From Owenia fusiformis (taxonomy: Eukaryota; Annelida; Polychaeta; Sabellida; Oweniidae): DNA of 64,000 bases. This document shows positions 10,852-25,800 of this stretch, piece after piece. The stretch lies in NCBI GenBank assembly GCA_903813345.2, contig CAIIXF020000012.1, positions 16,238,020-16,302,019 of the forward strand. The letters run 5' to 3'. The translations under genes were made by a program, and so were the position numbers. Positions within the stretch are counted from its first letter, which is position 1. Every line of letters begins with the position of its first letter. Below the pieces are notes generated by a model, which saw nothing but the letters and a program-made list of their open reading frames with translations, made no database searches and was not told where the DNA came from.

Positions 10852-13800
10852 ATGGCAGAGAAAACAGAGGAGGTGGATAATTTGGTGAGTTACAAAATTA
10901 GTTTTTATTGTCATTTGGTATGTTGAAGCTATAGAAAGACTCAATAATAATACGTACTGCATATCAATGCACCTACTCTCAAAAATTGGGTGCATATCTC
11001 ACTAAATTCACTGAGATAGATACGTTTGAAGTTTGCATGAACATTTCTGTTAGATCTATTGACATTATTGAAGGGGGATGCTTTATTTGGTACTAAATTA
11101 CTTTTACTAATGCAATACATTGAACTGTATGTATAGACTATTACTTAGCACAATTTTGTGAGGCGCTAACTTTCCTTTTTGAGGCAGTGAATTCCAGCCA
11201 GTATTACATGACACGGTACAGCTCATCTCAGGGGGAGTCATATGCAGTCGTGATGGGGATATCTTTCCATAAAACTATATTTTGCCCAATGTATCCTTAT
11301 TGTGTCCCATCATCTCCCCAAAGTATTCACTTCCGGCGTGTGACCAGACATTCGGTAGGGTACAATGTATGCAGATGCTTACCCTTAATGATGGAGTAGT
11401 ACCCCATTACACAGTCTGATATCACTCAGAACACACCATTTATGTCTGGAATCAAAAATTTTCCGAGGGGCATGTCCCCGGACCCCCATGTTTTGCTTGA
11501 CCTTCAGCCCCGCATACCTGGTATCAAATTCCTGGTTACACCACTGTACATGATGGGGAACAGTGAGCCCACACTGCCTAAGTGTGACAGCTCCATTACC
11601 ACAAAAACACAATTAAGCATGCAAAAAAGAAACGCATTTTTATTTTGCTTTTAATGAAACAATTTTGAAGAAAAATGTTGCACAATGAGACTCACAACCT
11701 TGATTTTCTAATACCGGGTCCTGGAACATTTATAATTTAAACGGTTTTGTGAGACGTAGTGGTTTCGATACAGCCTGAGAAGTTGGACCCGTCAATTGCA
11801 TGATACATGTAATGAAAAATCTGTGGTAAAAATATATTAAGATTTCTACACACAAGTATTTTATGAAAATTAACTTGATCCCCATTATGGATAATTCTTT
11901 GGATCCCACCCCTGATGATAGTTCATGATGTATTATGATTTTGAAAGAGAGTTGTTCGGAAGATTTGAAGTATAACTGTCCTAGGCCAAGGTGGATGAGG
12001 GAAGGGGGGTTGTATACCAAATCTGCTAAATCTTCGATCTTGTTGTGACATAGTTTCAGTACCTGTAATATAAATATACAGGGTGGCTGAAAAATCTGTA
12101 AATCAATACACCCTTTTTAAATACATGCATGTACTATCCTCTGATGATTCAAAAATGTTATTCAACTAAATATGTATAATATACAAATATTTCTTACCAC
12201 TGAGGTGAATTTCTGTTCATCTTTCAATGATTCTTGCAACATGTATTCCCAGAAACCCAAAAGGATGAAATATTTGTTTTACTATTGACTGTTAAATTCA
12301 CCACTCTCTTACTGTTGGGCATGTCTTATAAGAACAAGATTAATGATTCAATTTTTTACATATGATATCACTTTCAGATTTACACTGGATGAAATGTCAC
12401 ACCTGGTGAATACGCCCGTTGAATATGCCTTTTTCTGACCTCACAGGCTTCTTATTTTTATGTTATGTGTAATGTGTAGACCAATGAGAGAGTGGGGAAT
12501 ATGACAGTGATTTAATAAAGAGTATTTATTTGATTGTAGGTAGCCATCTTAAATCTAGCCTTAAAAAAGGCAGATTTAATAAATGCCACGTTTGGTTGTT
12601 TTTCAGCGGACAGAATTTGATTGGTTGCTGAAAGAAGAGGTACATCGGGTATTCGATGAACTTAAGACGATACTTAAAGTAAGTGCATGTAATGTACTAT
12701 AGAAATATTCTGTATTTTCAAGTGTGTAATATATATACATATCTAACAGTAAAAATAGGGCTAGTATGGAAGGAAATCAAAAATAAATTTCATAATTTCG
12801 AAAATTCAAAATTTCTTAATCTTTAAACGAGATATTCGATATTGGGGTTTCATGGGAATTTCCGTTTACAACAAAATGAAAATAATATGCCAAATTATAT
12901 AATATGCCAAATTATTGGGTATTAAAATTTTGTCGTGAAAACTGTTCTGAAATTCTTTGAAAAAGTGCTTTGTTGAAAACAACAGAAGCTTGTTTCCCGC
13001 TATATCTTGTTCAGTTTTAAGTCAGGTATACATTCATGTATATTTGTTTTGAATGTACCAAATCAAATGAAATAAAGAAAATCTTATATTTTCTGAATGA
13101 AAATTTGGGTAGATTTTTAGTCCATGCTTGTAAACATTTATTTTTTAAACTTTTTGCAATTGTAGTTGTAGAGATGTTTTTCAAGCTTAGTTGTCACTTA
13201 TTCTTATAAAGTTCTTCAATATTTTTAACCTATGATGCCATTAAGGTGATCAGCAGCCATCTTGTATAAAAATTTAAACAATGAAATAAATTGAATATAC
13301 TCAAGATAAATTTCATTTGCCTATTACAGTAATTGTATTTATAATTAAATTTAAATGAAGAGATGAACAAAGTAAGAAATGATTTCTCAAGAAACAGGGT
13401 TTAGCTATTTACAATACACAATGAACAATGTGAGATTCTTTTTTGCCTATTAGTTTTATTTATAACTATATTATGAGAAACTTGAGAGAACTAAATTTAT
13501 TTTAAATGAAGAGGTAACAAAATAAATAGATAATCTCTCTAATAAACAGAGTTTATCCATTGACACAACACAATGAAATATATGTAAGAGATACTGTATA
13601 TGGCATGTGGCCATATGATTTATCATCCAAGCTTTGTTCATAAGATGACACAATGATCAATATATCAGACAGAATATCTGACAGGCCTAAACCTTTCTTC
13701 ATTATAACATTCATACTGTTCATATACATATTAGTTTTAGAAAATCTCTCAATTATATTTCATTGATTGTAGTAACTTTGAAATACTGTATTCTCTCTAA

Positions 13801-16800
13801 TGAGCGCACAGTTCCAACGAGCACCACATGTGACTTTATATTGAAGATGGTCTCAATAAAACACTAAATTAATAATGCATTAGTTTTGGTTATTTACATA
13901 ACAAGGTATCAATTAATGATTATATTTAATACTGCAAGAGAAAGAAATACAGGAGCTGTAGAGTTTGTAAACCTTAATGATAACAATTAGAAAGATCATT
14001 GGGAATATCTTTTGTTTTCTAAATTTTTATATATGTGGAATCTCTCAATATCTTACCCTTTTGAATTTCAATTTGGAAATTGCTCTGCATGCTCATTCGA
14101 GAGAATTCGGTATGTATCATTAAATCAGCTTTATGTGTAAAATCTCTCTAATTTTGACTTTTTGGAATTTTTATTACATTAGTTAGAGAAAAAACATAGA
14201 TCACTACAGAAACAAAATGCTATTGAGGCTTAGTGTAAGCTGGGCCAAATCTGAGACTTAGTATAGTATAGAATCAATATCCAAATTATATTGCTGAGAT
14301 GAAATCAATACTAAATGCCACTTATATGCAACCCTTGTCCGTCTCAATTGATCTCAATACTGTATTATCAGAGGAGTGCATCGATTTTTGTTTGATCATC
14401 AAATTTGGTAAAGTGTAAGTGGGGTATTCAAAAAGTTCAAATTGCTATAGATGTGTATTTGTAATGTTGTATGCAATTGTATTTTATAATTTAACGATCA
14501 TGCATGTTGCATAGTTTAAAGTTTTATTTCACCAATTTCTACGTCTTTATAAATGGTATATCTAATTGCTACCTTTTATTTACTGTATTTGAGGAAAACT
14601 TAAGAATTTTACAATAATACATTCATTTTTCTATTTCATGGTTATTGGTTACCATTTTTTTTGATTTGGGAGAGTTTAGTCAATTTTACCCCATTTTGGA
14701 ACTTTGAATCCTCACATTTTGAGGATCTTTTGAGATATTATATTTGAGACTGTAAGGAATATATTTGCATGTCAGTTGTACTTGTTGCTTGCAATTTTGT
14801 CAATCTCAATGGATCCGATTCTCCCTTTAGTGCCTTGTTTATCAATTCTTAGAATCCAGTTACTTACTTAATTCAATCAATCAAAGTAATACATTATCTA
14901 CTTTGATCTCAAATCTTACTATTTTATATTCATTGATTATGCATAAGAAACTGTGGTACCATTTTGCTGTAATTGACTAATCGTTACAGGAGATTAACTG
15001 ACTTTCTGCCAAATCAATATACTTGAGACTAACTTGGAGAGTGGAACCAATACCTCTACCAAATATCCCAGGCTTAAAGTGGCAATATGTTCTTGCTTAT
15101 TGCATTCGTTTCTCCCTAAATTTTGAATGAACTTGTTGGCTTTCTCAGATTTTTAGAAGTTAGGAATATTTTTAACACACATGTAAGAATTGCTCATCAC
15201 AAGGACTTCTATTTTTCTTGATTTTGCATTGTATAATGTTCATTAGAATCATGGGGTATATCCGTTTGTGTTAGATTGGAGGATAAATACATCAGCTTCC
15301 ATTGATTTTGCATTATTTTCTTTCCATTTCTTTCTTTTGACTTGATTATCTCAACGGTTCCTGAAAGTTGGCTGTCAATCTATATTTGTCTTACAAATAC
15401 AATAGTGTAAAATTACTGTTGACTGAGATGATGGGGCTTAAGTTGTAATCATTTTCTTTGTGTATTGTGTATATTCTCTGTATAGTACATTGTGTGTATG
15501 CAGATATGCAGGATTAAAGTCACATCCCCATGTTAAGTCAATGGCACCATTGCCAAAATCCTCATTTTCTAAATAATTCAAGTTGATTTTCGATTCATGT
15601 GGGAGTGTATTGGTAGAATCCATTTTCCAAAGTAGGAATAGGTGTTCTTAAACAGGACATTAAAGCTAACTCTAAGGCCTATTTGAAAACTTGGGTTAGA
15701 ACCACATATGTTGTGTTGATACTCAGCAAAATGTTAATTTAATGAATAAGCAAAGTCAAAATGAAATATCTCTGTATATAATTTGAAACTTTAACAATGA
15801 AAAATTGATAACCTAAAGGTTTTTCTCAATGGGTGTGAAATCCTAATTTTACAAGTTTTGGTCAAACTATCTCAATGGCTCACCTTTTGTCAGGATGCAA
15901 ACAACAGGATGTAGCACCCAGCTGTTCTAATACTAGGGAGTCACTAATATGATGTGATATATCTCTTTTTTTTATAAGTGACTCTCACACTCTAAAAGAC
16001 AACTGTCAGCCTACTACATTAACATCTTCCCGAATCTGATACAAATTAAACAGTTCTCTCAAGGATTTAATCTTAGTAAGTAGCTAAATTGTGATTTTAT
16101 CTGTTTTTGTCATTTAAGAAACATGGTCAAATTATAAAGTATTTGACTGATTTACTGTACTTCTACTTTGGCACAACATTTTCTGGTGGATTTGCTGCCT
16201 TTTAATTTGGCGGACTTGCAATATTACAATGCACTAACGGTACTAATGTACATTGAAATAAAATTACTGATTTGGCAGCTACTTAATGGCGGACTTTAAC
16301 AAGAAGGCGGATCTGCTAAATCAAAACGGATGCCAAATTGAATAGAAGTACAGTACTACTAAAATCTCAGTTCTGTTTGTAGATTACCACACAATTAAAT
16401 GTTATAAATTAGAGGCAATAACCTTTTTGTTTGTCCCACAGGTGTTAAGGAGAACTATTGATCTAGTGTTTATTGAATGATTTTTTTAGCCTTAACATTT
16501 GAACAGTTTGAAATAGATGAACTCTTGACATTTTTGTTTACATCTTTATTATGGATTTCTCTTTATTAGCAGATTCTCCTCTTTTACCTTTCCCATGACA
16601 TTTAACTTTCTTTAATCAACACAATTTTGTTTTACGCCATCATTGCATATTTATATATGTAAATTACATCTAGAAATTGGTTTTAAAATGTTTATCAACT
16701 TTGAAATTTAATTTTCTTTGACGATGCGACTTCTCGGTTGAGGAGATTCCCTGTTACATAAACCCCAAGTTATAAAAGCACAAAAAGTGAAATCATATTT

Positions 16801-19800
16801 TCTTGTATTGGATAGATGATATTTTCTTTTACTGGACATATCTTAATTAATTAAGGGTAATATGAAAATACGCAGAACCACTGGATATTCAAGTTTTAGG
16901 GAACTTTCTAATACCATGCCATGTTTTCTGCCCTGAATTAGCTACCTGGTTGTGAAGCTGGCAAACGTACTCGCCTCTTGGTTATTGAAATTGTCACACA
17001 TGTGATGATAAATACATTTTATATGGTGTGCATTTGAATGTCATATTGCATCTGACATCCGAAGATTTTTAACTAGTAGCCCTCATTATGTAACTCCATA
17101 TATTTTTATGTAAAAGTACAAGTATGTATGGTTCAAAAGCTCGCCTATTTTCAAAATGGCCGCCATTTTTGTCTTGCAAAATTCACTTTTGAGCCATTTC
17201 CTAGCTTTACAAATAATCTCAGGTGTCCTGCATTGTAAAAATCCATGTCAATGTAAAGAGTATTTGTATGAAATAAATTTGTTATAAAAAAATCAGCAAA
17301 AAATTACATCCATTTTTTTTTATTTTCAGCCATTTTAGTTAACATTGATTTGTCCATCTGTCTCGCGAAATCCACTTTTCCGTCAACAATAGTGGCACAT
17401 TTTAAAACTTCTGTCGGTAGGGTTTCTGTTTTAAGTTATTTCTGTTCAACATATAATACAGAAAATTCCCCTATGACTCCTGGTTCAAAAGCTCGCCTAT
17501 TTTCAAAATGGCTGCCATTTTTGTCTCGCGAAATTCACTTTTGACCCATTTCCTAGCTTTACAAATAATTTCAGGTGTCCTGCATTGTAAAAATCCATGT
17601 CAATGTAAAGAGTAGTTGTATGAAATAATTTTGTTACAAAAAGCAGCAAAAAATTATATCTATTTTTTTATTTTCAGCCATTTTAGTTAACATTAATTTG
17701 TCCTGTCTGGCGAAATCCACTTTTGGACCATTTGCCTTAAAAATCTGTTAATAGGATTCCTGTTTTAAGTTATTCTTGTTCAACATCAATACAAAAAACT
17801 CCTGTATGACTCCTGGTTCAAAAGCTCGCCTATTTTCAAAATGGCCGCCATTTTTGTTCTGCAAAATTCACTCTTGGCCCATTTCCTAGCTTTACATATA
17901 ATTTCAGGTGTTGATCCTGCATTGTAAAAAACCATGTCACTAAAGAATAGTTGTATGTAATAATTTTGTTACAAAAAATCGGCAAAAAAAATCATATCTC
18001 TTTTTTTATTTTCAGCCATTTTAGTGGACATTAATTTGTCCATCTGTCTCTTAGTCAGTCCAAAATAGTGGCAAGTTTTAAAACCTTTGTTTGTCAATAC
18101 TTGGCTCTTTTTAAATCCTCTGTGTAGATAGGATTCCCGTTTTAAAATATTTTTGTTCAACATCAATAAAGAAAAAAATGTGACTCCTGCTTCAAAAGCT
18201 TGCCTATTTTCAAAATGGCCACCATTTTTGTCTCGGGAAATTCACTTTTGTTCAGGTGTCCTGCATTGTAAAAAGCAACACCATGTGAGCCCAGTACCCA
18301 CGGTACTATTTTTCTATATATTGTGAAGCTACGGCAACCTTACAGCTGCGGTAGAGCCAATGTGACCGAGGCTTATCAGGGTGTCATGATTATTAAGCCC
18401 AAATTACCTAATTATTTTCATTTGACACATGCCTTTAGAATAGTCATTATGATTTTAATCTTTAGTCAAAATACTTTGAAGTTTAAATCTCTTAAACAAA
18501 CATACTAATATGTGATCTACTGGTAATTAATTTATAATGTTTTTATAATGTTTTTACAGCTTTCTGTTGTTTTGAAAGGTCAACTAATATGAATGGTAAC
18601 CTTATACCCTAAGGCAAATTTCCTGTATCTGTGTGCAGCTCATCTCAACCTGCAAATATGAGAACTCATATTAAGAAATTGAAAGTGATATTTTCCTTTA
18701 TTACAACGCTTTTCATAATACTTACAATTTATTTTGTTTATTGTATGATTACTATGTTTGATGCGACTGCATTCATTGAAAAATATAGCACCAAAGAAGA
18801 ACTTAATGAATTCTGCACAGCAATGGACAATGAGACCAATAGAAAATTTGATAGTGTTTTTAAACATGGGATACTAACACAAGAAAACCAAGTAGACCAT
18901 TCTTACTCAAAAATAAAAGTTTCACCGGACAAAAGCAAACAAAAACCAGTAACAGTAAGTCATTTTACCTACAGGATATTTACAAAAACTGACAAAGAAA
19001 TTCAAAATTCAAATTTTTATAAAGACCTCGAAAGGTGTCTTGGGGCAGTGAAAGGGAAAACTGTACATACGATAGCTCTAACACGGGATTATATCATGGC
19101 ATTCCTGAACTGGTTAATTGTCGCCCAATTTTTCACAACTCCACCAATTAACAACATTCTCATAGTAACCACAGATTGTTATGTTTACACTTTTCTTGTG
19201 AAGAAAGGAATCCCGGTTGTTTTTCTACACGTATATGATATTTTGATATATCCATTCACGCCCCGCAAAGTGAGAAAAGTGGGAAAGCAAACACACTGGA
19301 TCGTGAGACTTCACACATGGAGAATTATTAACATTTTGGGATACAACGTAATGTCATATGACTTAGACTCACTACCTCTGCGTAACCCAGAGATTTTATT
19401 TGAGGAGTATCCCGACGCAGATATTATCGGTCAAGCTGTTGGAAATTATCCTCATCAAGTACGGGATGCCTGGATGTTCTTTACACTCAACATGGGTACG
19501 ATCTTCATCAGAAATACACCTGGAACAGGTAATATTACATTAATAACTGAAAATTTCCTCTTTTCTAACCTTAAATAACTTAGTTTACGAGATCATAGCT
19601 TTCGTATGCAACTGGCTAACTGGGTTGTTTAGAACTAACAGATAAATATCTCTGGCACTAATATTACATTGAATAAAATTTTACGAATATTTAGTCTTGA
19701 CTAATAGCACACATATATAATATATACCAAAAAATCATTTATATTTTCTCTATAGTGTTCAAAATCAAAAGTGAAAATTGTATGATAAATATATAGATGT

Positions 19801-22800
19801 TTAAGTCTTAAATTTTCCTGGCATAAAGTATGAATTTTGATGATTTTTAAAGGCTTTAGAAAATAAATATGACAATTGAAGAATTCAAGCCAATTATATT
19901 CTTATAATGTACCTAAATTTAATCATTATTCATAAATTAAATCATTATTCATAAATTACAGAGTAGATTACCTCGCTGTTAGAATGTTAGACTTACCAAT
20001 CAAGATGGTTTACAATTGAAAAATGATGAAAGGTTCTTATCATACCTTAAAGAAGAAATAGTTGTGTTTGTATCAGCTTGTTTGCTAATTGTTTGATATA
20101 TGGATAAATTGCTTATTTGAAAAGTATTACGGATATTTCCATTTCAGAAAAAGTATGGGAGACTATATCAAAACTAACTGAAAAATTTGATCGAAAAGCT
20201 GATGACCAAGTTTTCATGAACAAGGCATTGCACAGCATGGGATTGACCTGGGATTCCCCACCCATTCAACTATATGGAGGAAGCAAAAATTGGGACCTTA
20301 ATGCAAAGCAAGAAAATGAATTTCTATTTGGACCAACACGAGGAATAACAACTGATGGTGGTGTAGTTGTTATTGGAGTACCAGCAAGTTTGTTCTGTCG
20401 CTTCTCGTGCAATTTGAATTCGATAAAAAATTATATGATCTGGCATTATCCTAGTAAGGTATTTGGCGGGGATATATGGTTTCTGAAGCAGGATTGGGCA
20501 AGAATTACATTAGATAGTGAGAAGAAAGGATTGGATTGGCTTATTAAGATAACAAATCAGGAAGAACTTAGAAGAATCAAACTCCTAGCTGCTTAATTGA
20601 CATCTGTATTATATCAAAGATATAGTTCTCATGCAGAAGCAAAGTCAATAAACAGATAATGAGCTATATTTAGATGTTAGGTCACTATAACATGAAGTAT
20701 TAAGTACCTAGCGAAGCATTTGTATGGAAGTCAGTGGAGCTGAAGGTCAGCTATATATTCCTGTATAGCCGCCAAACTTTTGACCATGACAATCTTATGA
20801 CGTCATGATTCATTTCTTCCAAATTTCACTCGCGAACAGACATGTGACGTCAGTGATATAATGTAGCCATGAAAATAAATGTATGTAATACAACAATTAT
20901 GTCTGTATCATTGAATATATGCCTTCGGTCTGTGGTAATATAGCCCTCGCCCTGTATTGATGACAGACCTCAGGCATTTATTGGCTCACACAGTGAGCCT
21001 ATGGATCGACCAGGCGTCCGTCCGTCCGTCCGTCCGTCCATTGGTCCGTCCGTCAACATTGGCCGCACAAATTAAAACTGCTATTCGGATTGAGTCATAT
21101 CCACATTCATTTTATGCATATCCATAATGCCTATTTGACCTATCATCAAATTTTCTGTAAATACTAGAGACTTTGTTGAAGTAGAACTTTCAAATAACTT
21201 GTAGTAGTTGCTGTATATGCAACTTATGTCCTCTGAAGATTTCAAAGCTCTTGGAATTACAGTTTTTGGTTTTTACTCTATAAAATTTGACAAAAAGTAG
21301 GACTTATATCATTTTCAAGAAACTTTCTCATGTATAAAGTCAATGGCAGGTTTTGTGATTGACAAGTTTCTCAAAGTTTGCCTTATACTTCATCATTTCT
21401 TGCAATGAATAACATCATTACTAGATTTAAGCATTCCCTACATATTGCTCAATATATGTCAGCATCAGATTTTTACCATTTTTGTGATATTTGACATAAA
21501 AAAAACAGTAAAAATAAGTTATTTTTCAACTTGCTTCAATTTGACCAATTTTTTTTTTGAAAATCATCTACAAGTTGCCAGGAGCTCAAATCTGACATCA
21601 GTTTAAGGATTTGACCTTTACTTGACCTTCAGTGACCTTCGAAATGTCAAAAAAGTTGATTTTTCAAATTGATTTTTGGATGTAAATTTTGGTCAGCTTA
21701 ATCACAAAAGACCTTACTGAGCTCTGAATTAGTAAAATTTTCAAGGTCAAAGGTCATCAAACTAGGTCACACAACTGTGCTATCTAAGTTTCTCAAAGTT
21801 CGAGACTACAAATCCAAATCAATATTTTTGTTTGAAAGTCAGTATATACATTCCTCTGAAGGTTCCAAACTGTGTGAGCATAGGACCGTGGGTCCTTCAT
21901 TCAATGATAGGGACATAACTGCTGAAATAAGTTTTTATCATGTTTATTGAAGAAAGCGGGCTATATTGGTGTTATAGGGCAAAATCAGTGGATCTATCTC
22001 GTTTACCTTCCTATTGACTTCCATATTAAAATACTTCACTAGGTATGTAATTCAGACTCTTACATATGCCAACTTACATATGTTTTTTTACTATTATGGT
22101 AGAGAATATATGACATGCCATCCATAATACATGTTATTATGGTAGAGAATATATGACATGGCATCCATAATACATGTTATTATGGTAGAGAATATATGAC
22201 ATGCCATCCATAATACATGTTATTATGGTAGAGAATATATAACACGCCATCCATAATACATGTTATTGAATGTGAGAATGAAATAGTTCAGATTTCTCAG
22301 TCTGAGAGTTAAATAACACTAGTGACAGAATTGGGCAATATGACCTGTTTACTGTTTTATTCATTTCACTGTCTTGGATTGCAATAACTTCATGGAATTA
22401 TCAATTTAGTATTTATATTGAATTTCTATAAATGTCTCAAATATAATTATGTCATTACCAGTTACAATCATTGATTCCATATCTCCATCTGAACGGTGCA
22501 TGTTTAACTTCAATCACAAAGCTCTGACAGGCAAATCTGTGATAATTACCATTTCTCCCAAAAATGTGAAAGGCTAATTTCTCAAGGGAGCTGAGCAGAT
22601 AATTGCAAACCCTTGTTTGTCTGCAAAATCGATCAGTATATTGAACAATCTAGTTCCTTGATCAATAAGCAATATATTCCATTCAGAGACTGGAATATAT
22701 TTGTGTAAACTTCTAGTGTAGTCTAAAAAGATATTACAGTACAAACATTTGTATATTTAATATAAATGTACAGGGTGACCGGAAAAAAAGGAGACCATTG

Positions 22801-25800
22801 AAGTAATCAATTTCTCCTAAACTAGACAAGTGCCATCAATGAAATTTTGCATACACTGGAACAGTTATATGGAAATTTGTTACTGAAGGTTTCAATACAA
22901 GCATTCAACTGGTTCAGGAGCTATGATCATTTACATAACATGCTCCAAATAGGCACAATTGAGACCAACGCAGAGTTGGATTCATATGGCAAACTACCCT
23001 TACATGTTCTGCCCTCTATGGCATTATTATGGCATTACATATAGCAGTGATTGCCTTCTTTAGGTCAACAATAGTCTGAGGATTGTTTTGGTATAGATTG
23101 TCTTTCAAATATCCATACAAAAAGAAATCAGCAGGATTCAAGTCTAGGCTGTAATGGCAATGAAGGGTTATCTGACATGTGGTTCATCATCCTGTTGCCA
23201 AAGTGCTGATTTACCAAATCTTAAGAGTCACTTTAGGTATTGGGCATAGTGCCATGTTACTAAAACCACTATATGGCACAATTAAATCCCATATGAAAAC
23301 CAAGGGCTGCCCAAAACCTCCTTAGGATGATACTGTAACTGAGTGGGACCACTGAGTCAGAAGCCATAGGTCAGATAAGCTTCGTCTCCATACACCTCAA
23401 ATTTGAATCCACCTGATTTCTTTTTGTGGGGCAATTTGAAAGACAATGTGTACCAAAACAATCCTGAGACAATTGCTGACCTAAAGGTGGCAATAAATGC
23501 TAAATGTAATGCCATAACAAGGTCGGAATATGTAAGGGTATTTGCCAAATGTATCCAGCTCTGCGTTGGTCTCAATTGCGCCTATTTGGAGCATGTTATG
23601 TAAATGATCATAGCTCCTGAACCAGTTGACTGCTTGTATTGACACTTTCAGGAACAAATTTCCATAGAACTGTCCTGATGTATGCAAAATTTCATTGATG
23701 TCACTAGTCTATTTTAGGAGATATTGCCTATTTCAATGGTCTCCTTTTTTTCCGGTCACCCTGTAGTTCAAGAATAAAATAAATCTCATATAGAATGTTG
23801 ATAATAATATTAAATTTAATTGTTTTATGTCATCTGGCACGTAGCCTAGCAAGGAAACTACCCAGTGCCCATAGACCTTACAGAATACAATACATGGAAA
23901 TGAGTTTACTTTGCTGTCTGTTTCCTCCTTATGTGCATAAGGAGATACATGCATTGATGCAGTTTGATTTTTTGCGGAAAATCAAGGCTTTTTTACTGAA
24001 AAATTAACAATATTTTTACCCATAGCTCGATTTTTATTCTCAACAGCAAATTTTAAATAAAAAAGAAACAGATGTGCATTGATAAAATATTAGACAAATA
24101 ATTGCCATTGAGTCATGTTCAACATTGATTTGCCAAACGGCAACTTTAAAATTCTGAGAGAGCCTGGTGCCTAATTAACGTGATAATTATTGATGAATGT
24201 GATTTGTCTTTTCCCTGAAGTGGATTAGAGTATTTCAGGGTTGCTATTAAATGATGATAAATGAGTTGTCTCGTTTGTGGTATCACTACAAAGAGGGATC
24301 AATATATTCCCATTGGTTATTCTAGCAATGATGATCTGTTGCCCTTTTGGGTACAAGAAGATGAGAAGAGCAACATTTAAAAGGACCCCAAAGATCATAT
24401 GAACTGTGTGATAACAAAAGGCAACATTTGAAATGTTATGCTTTCTGATATGAGAAAGTGAGAAGGGCAGTCATAAAATAATTCAATACAAACACAAATT
24501 CCAAAGATTATATGAACTTTGTGTTAACAAAAGGCAACATTAGAAACATTGCGCTTTAGCTATATGAGAAAGGGGTCTAGCAGCATTTTAAAAGCACTTA
24601 AACACAAACGCCAACGTTTATATGAAATGTGTGATAAAAAGGGAACATTTACATTATTTTATTTTGCTTTCTGATATAAGAAAGGGGTGGAGCAGCATTT
24701 GAAAAATGTTACACATATAAGGGGAGGCATCAAAAGTTCAATGTCAGATCACAAACTGAATAAATGTAGTTAGGTGGGTGGGGTGGGGGGGGTTCAAAGC
24801 CATTTCAGTTTGCTATCCGACAAATTTCAATATTTTTAATTATTTGCAATTTTGACTTGGAATGGTTTAAAAATAAAGATTTTACCTGCATGCTTTCTTT
24901 GTCAAGATCATCCCAATGGATACTATTCTATCACTAGCTGTTAAAAGCTGCAAATTATGATAGGACTTAACAAAAACCAGAAGTGAGAGATCAACTTTCA
25001 TGGTATTCAGTTTTGGGGGAGGGGGGTATCAGAGTCAAAATGAGATTTATTTAGTTTCCAATCCGGCATTGAACTTTTGATGCCTCCCGTAATCATATAA
25101 AAAGTAGCAACATTAGGCCTAGATGAATCCAACCATTACTTTAACCCCAAAATCACAAGAACCAAAATATAATTTCCTTCTTTTGTCTTTATATTTATTC
25201 TGATTACATTTAATGATTTTTAGAAGTAGAAAAAACATATAGAACATTCTCTTGTCATTTTCATCAAAAAAATACAGTTTGGGAAAACAAGAAATGAATA
25301 TTTGCCAGTATTTTTCTTGTTCTTGATTTAACTAATTGACCTAGCTATTTTTTTGTTGTTTTTGCATGTTGACTAAATCTAATATAACTCCATCATTCAT
25401 TTTTTTATAATCATATCACATTGGGATTATATCTACAAACCCGCCAAATATTCCAAGTGGTGTAAAATGGCCATTAATCCATGTGCTTTCTCTTTGTGTA
25501 TTTCTAGGAATGCTGTAACAGATTCCCTGTAATGATTTACTCAGGTAAGTGAAGAACAATAGAATTCATCACCTTAAAAGGATACCTCACCTTTATGTAA
25601 TATCCCACTTTAAAATGATACCTCACCTTTATGTAATATCCCACCTTAAATGGATACCTCACCTTTATGTAATATCCCACCTTAAAAAGATACCTCACCT
25701 TTATGTAATATCCAACCTTTAAGGATACCTCACCTTTATGTAATATCCCACCTTAAAAAGATACCTCACCTTTATGTAATATCCCACATTAAAAGGATAC

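Noticed and set aside
12075-12120. TACAGGGTGGCTGAAAAATC, resembling a mariner end
   Set aside because: No matching inverted partner was found nearby, so it is at most a solo end.
18631-18657. Upstream start for the nested glycosyltransferase
   Set aside because: The first codon there is GTG, and a likely splice acceptor (TGTGTGCAG) overlaps; the ATG at 18658 is the credible start.
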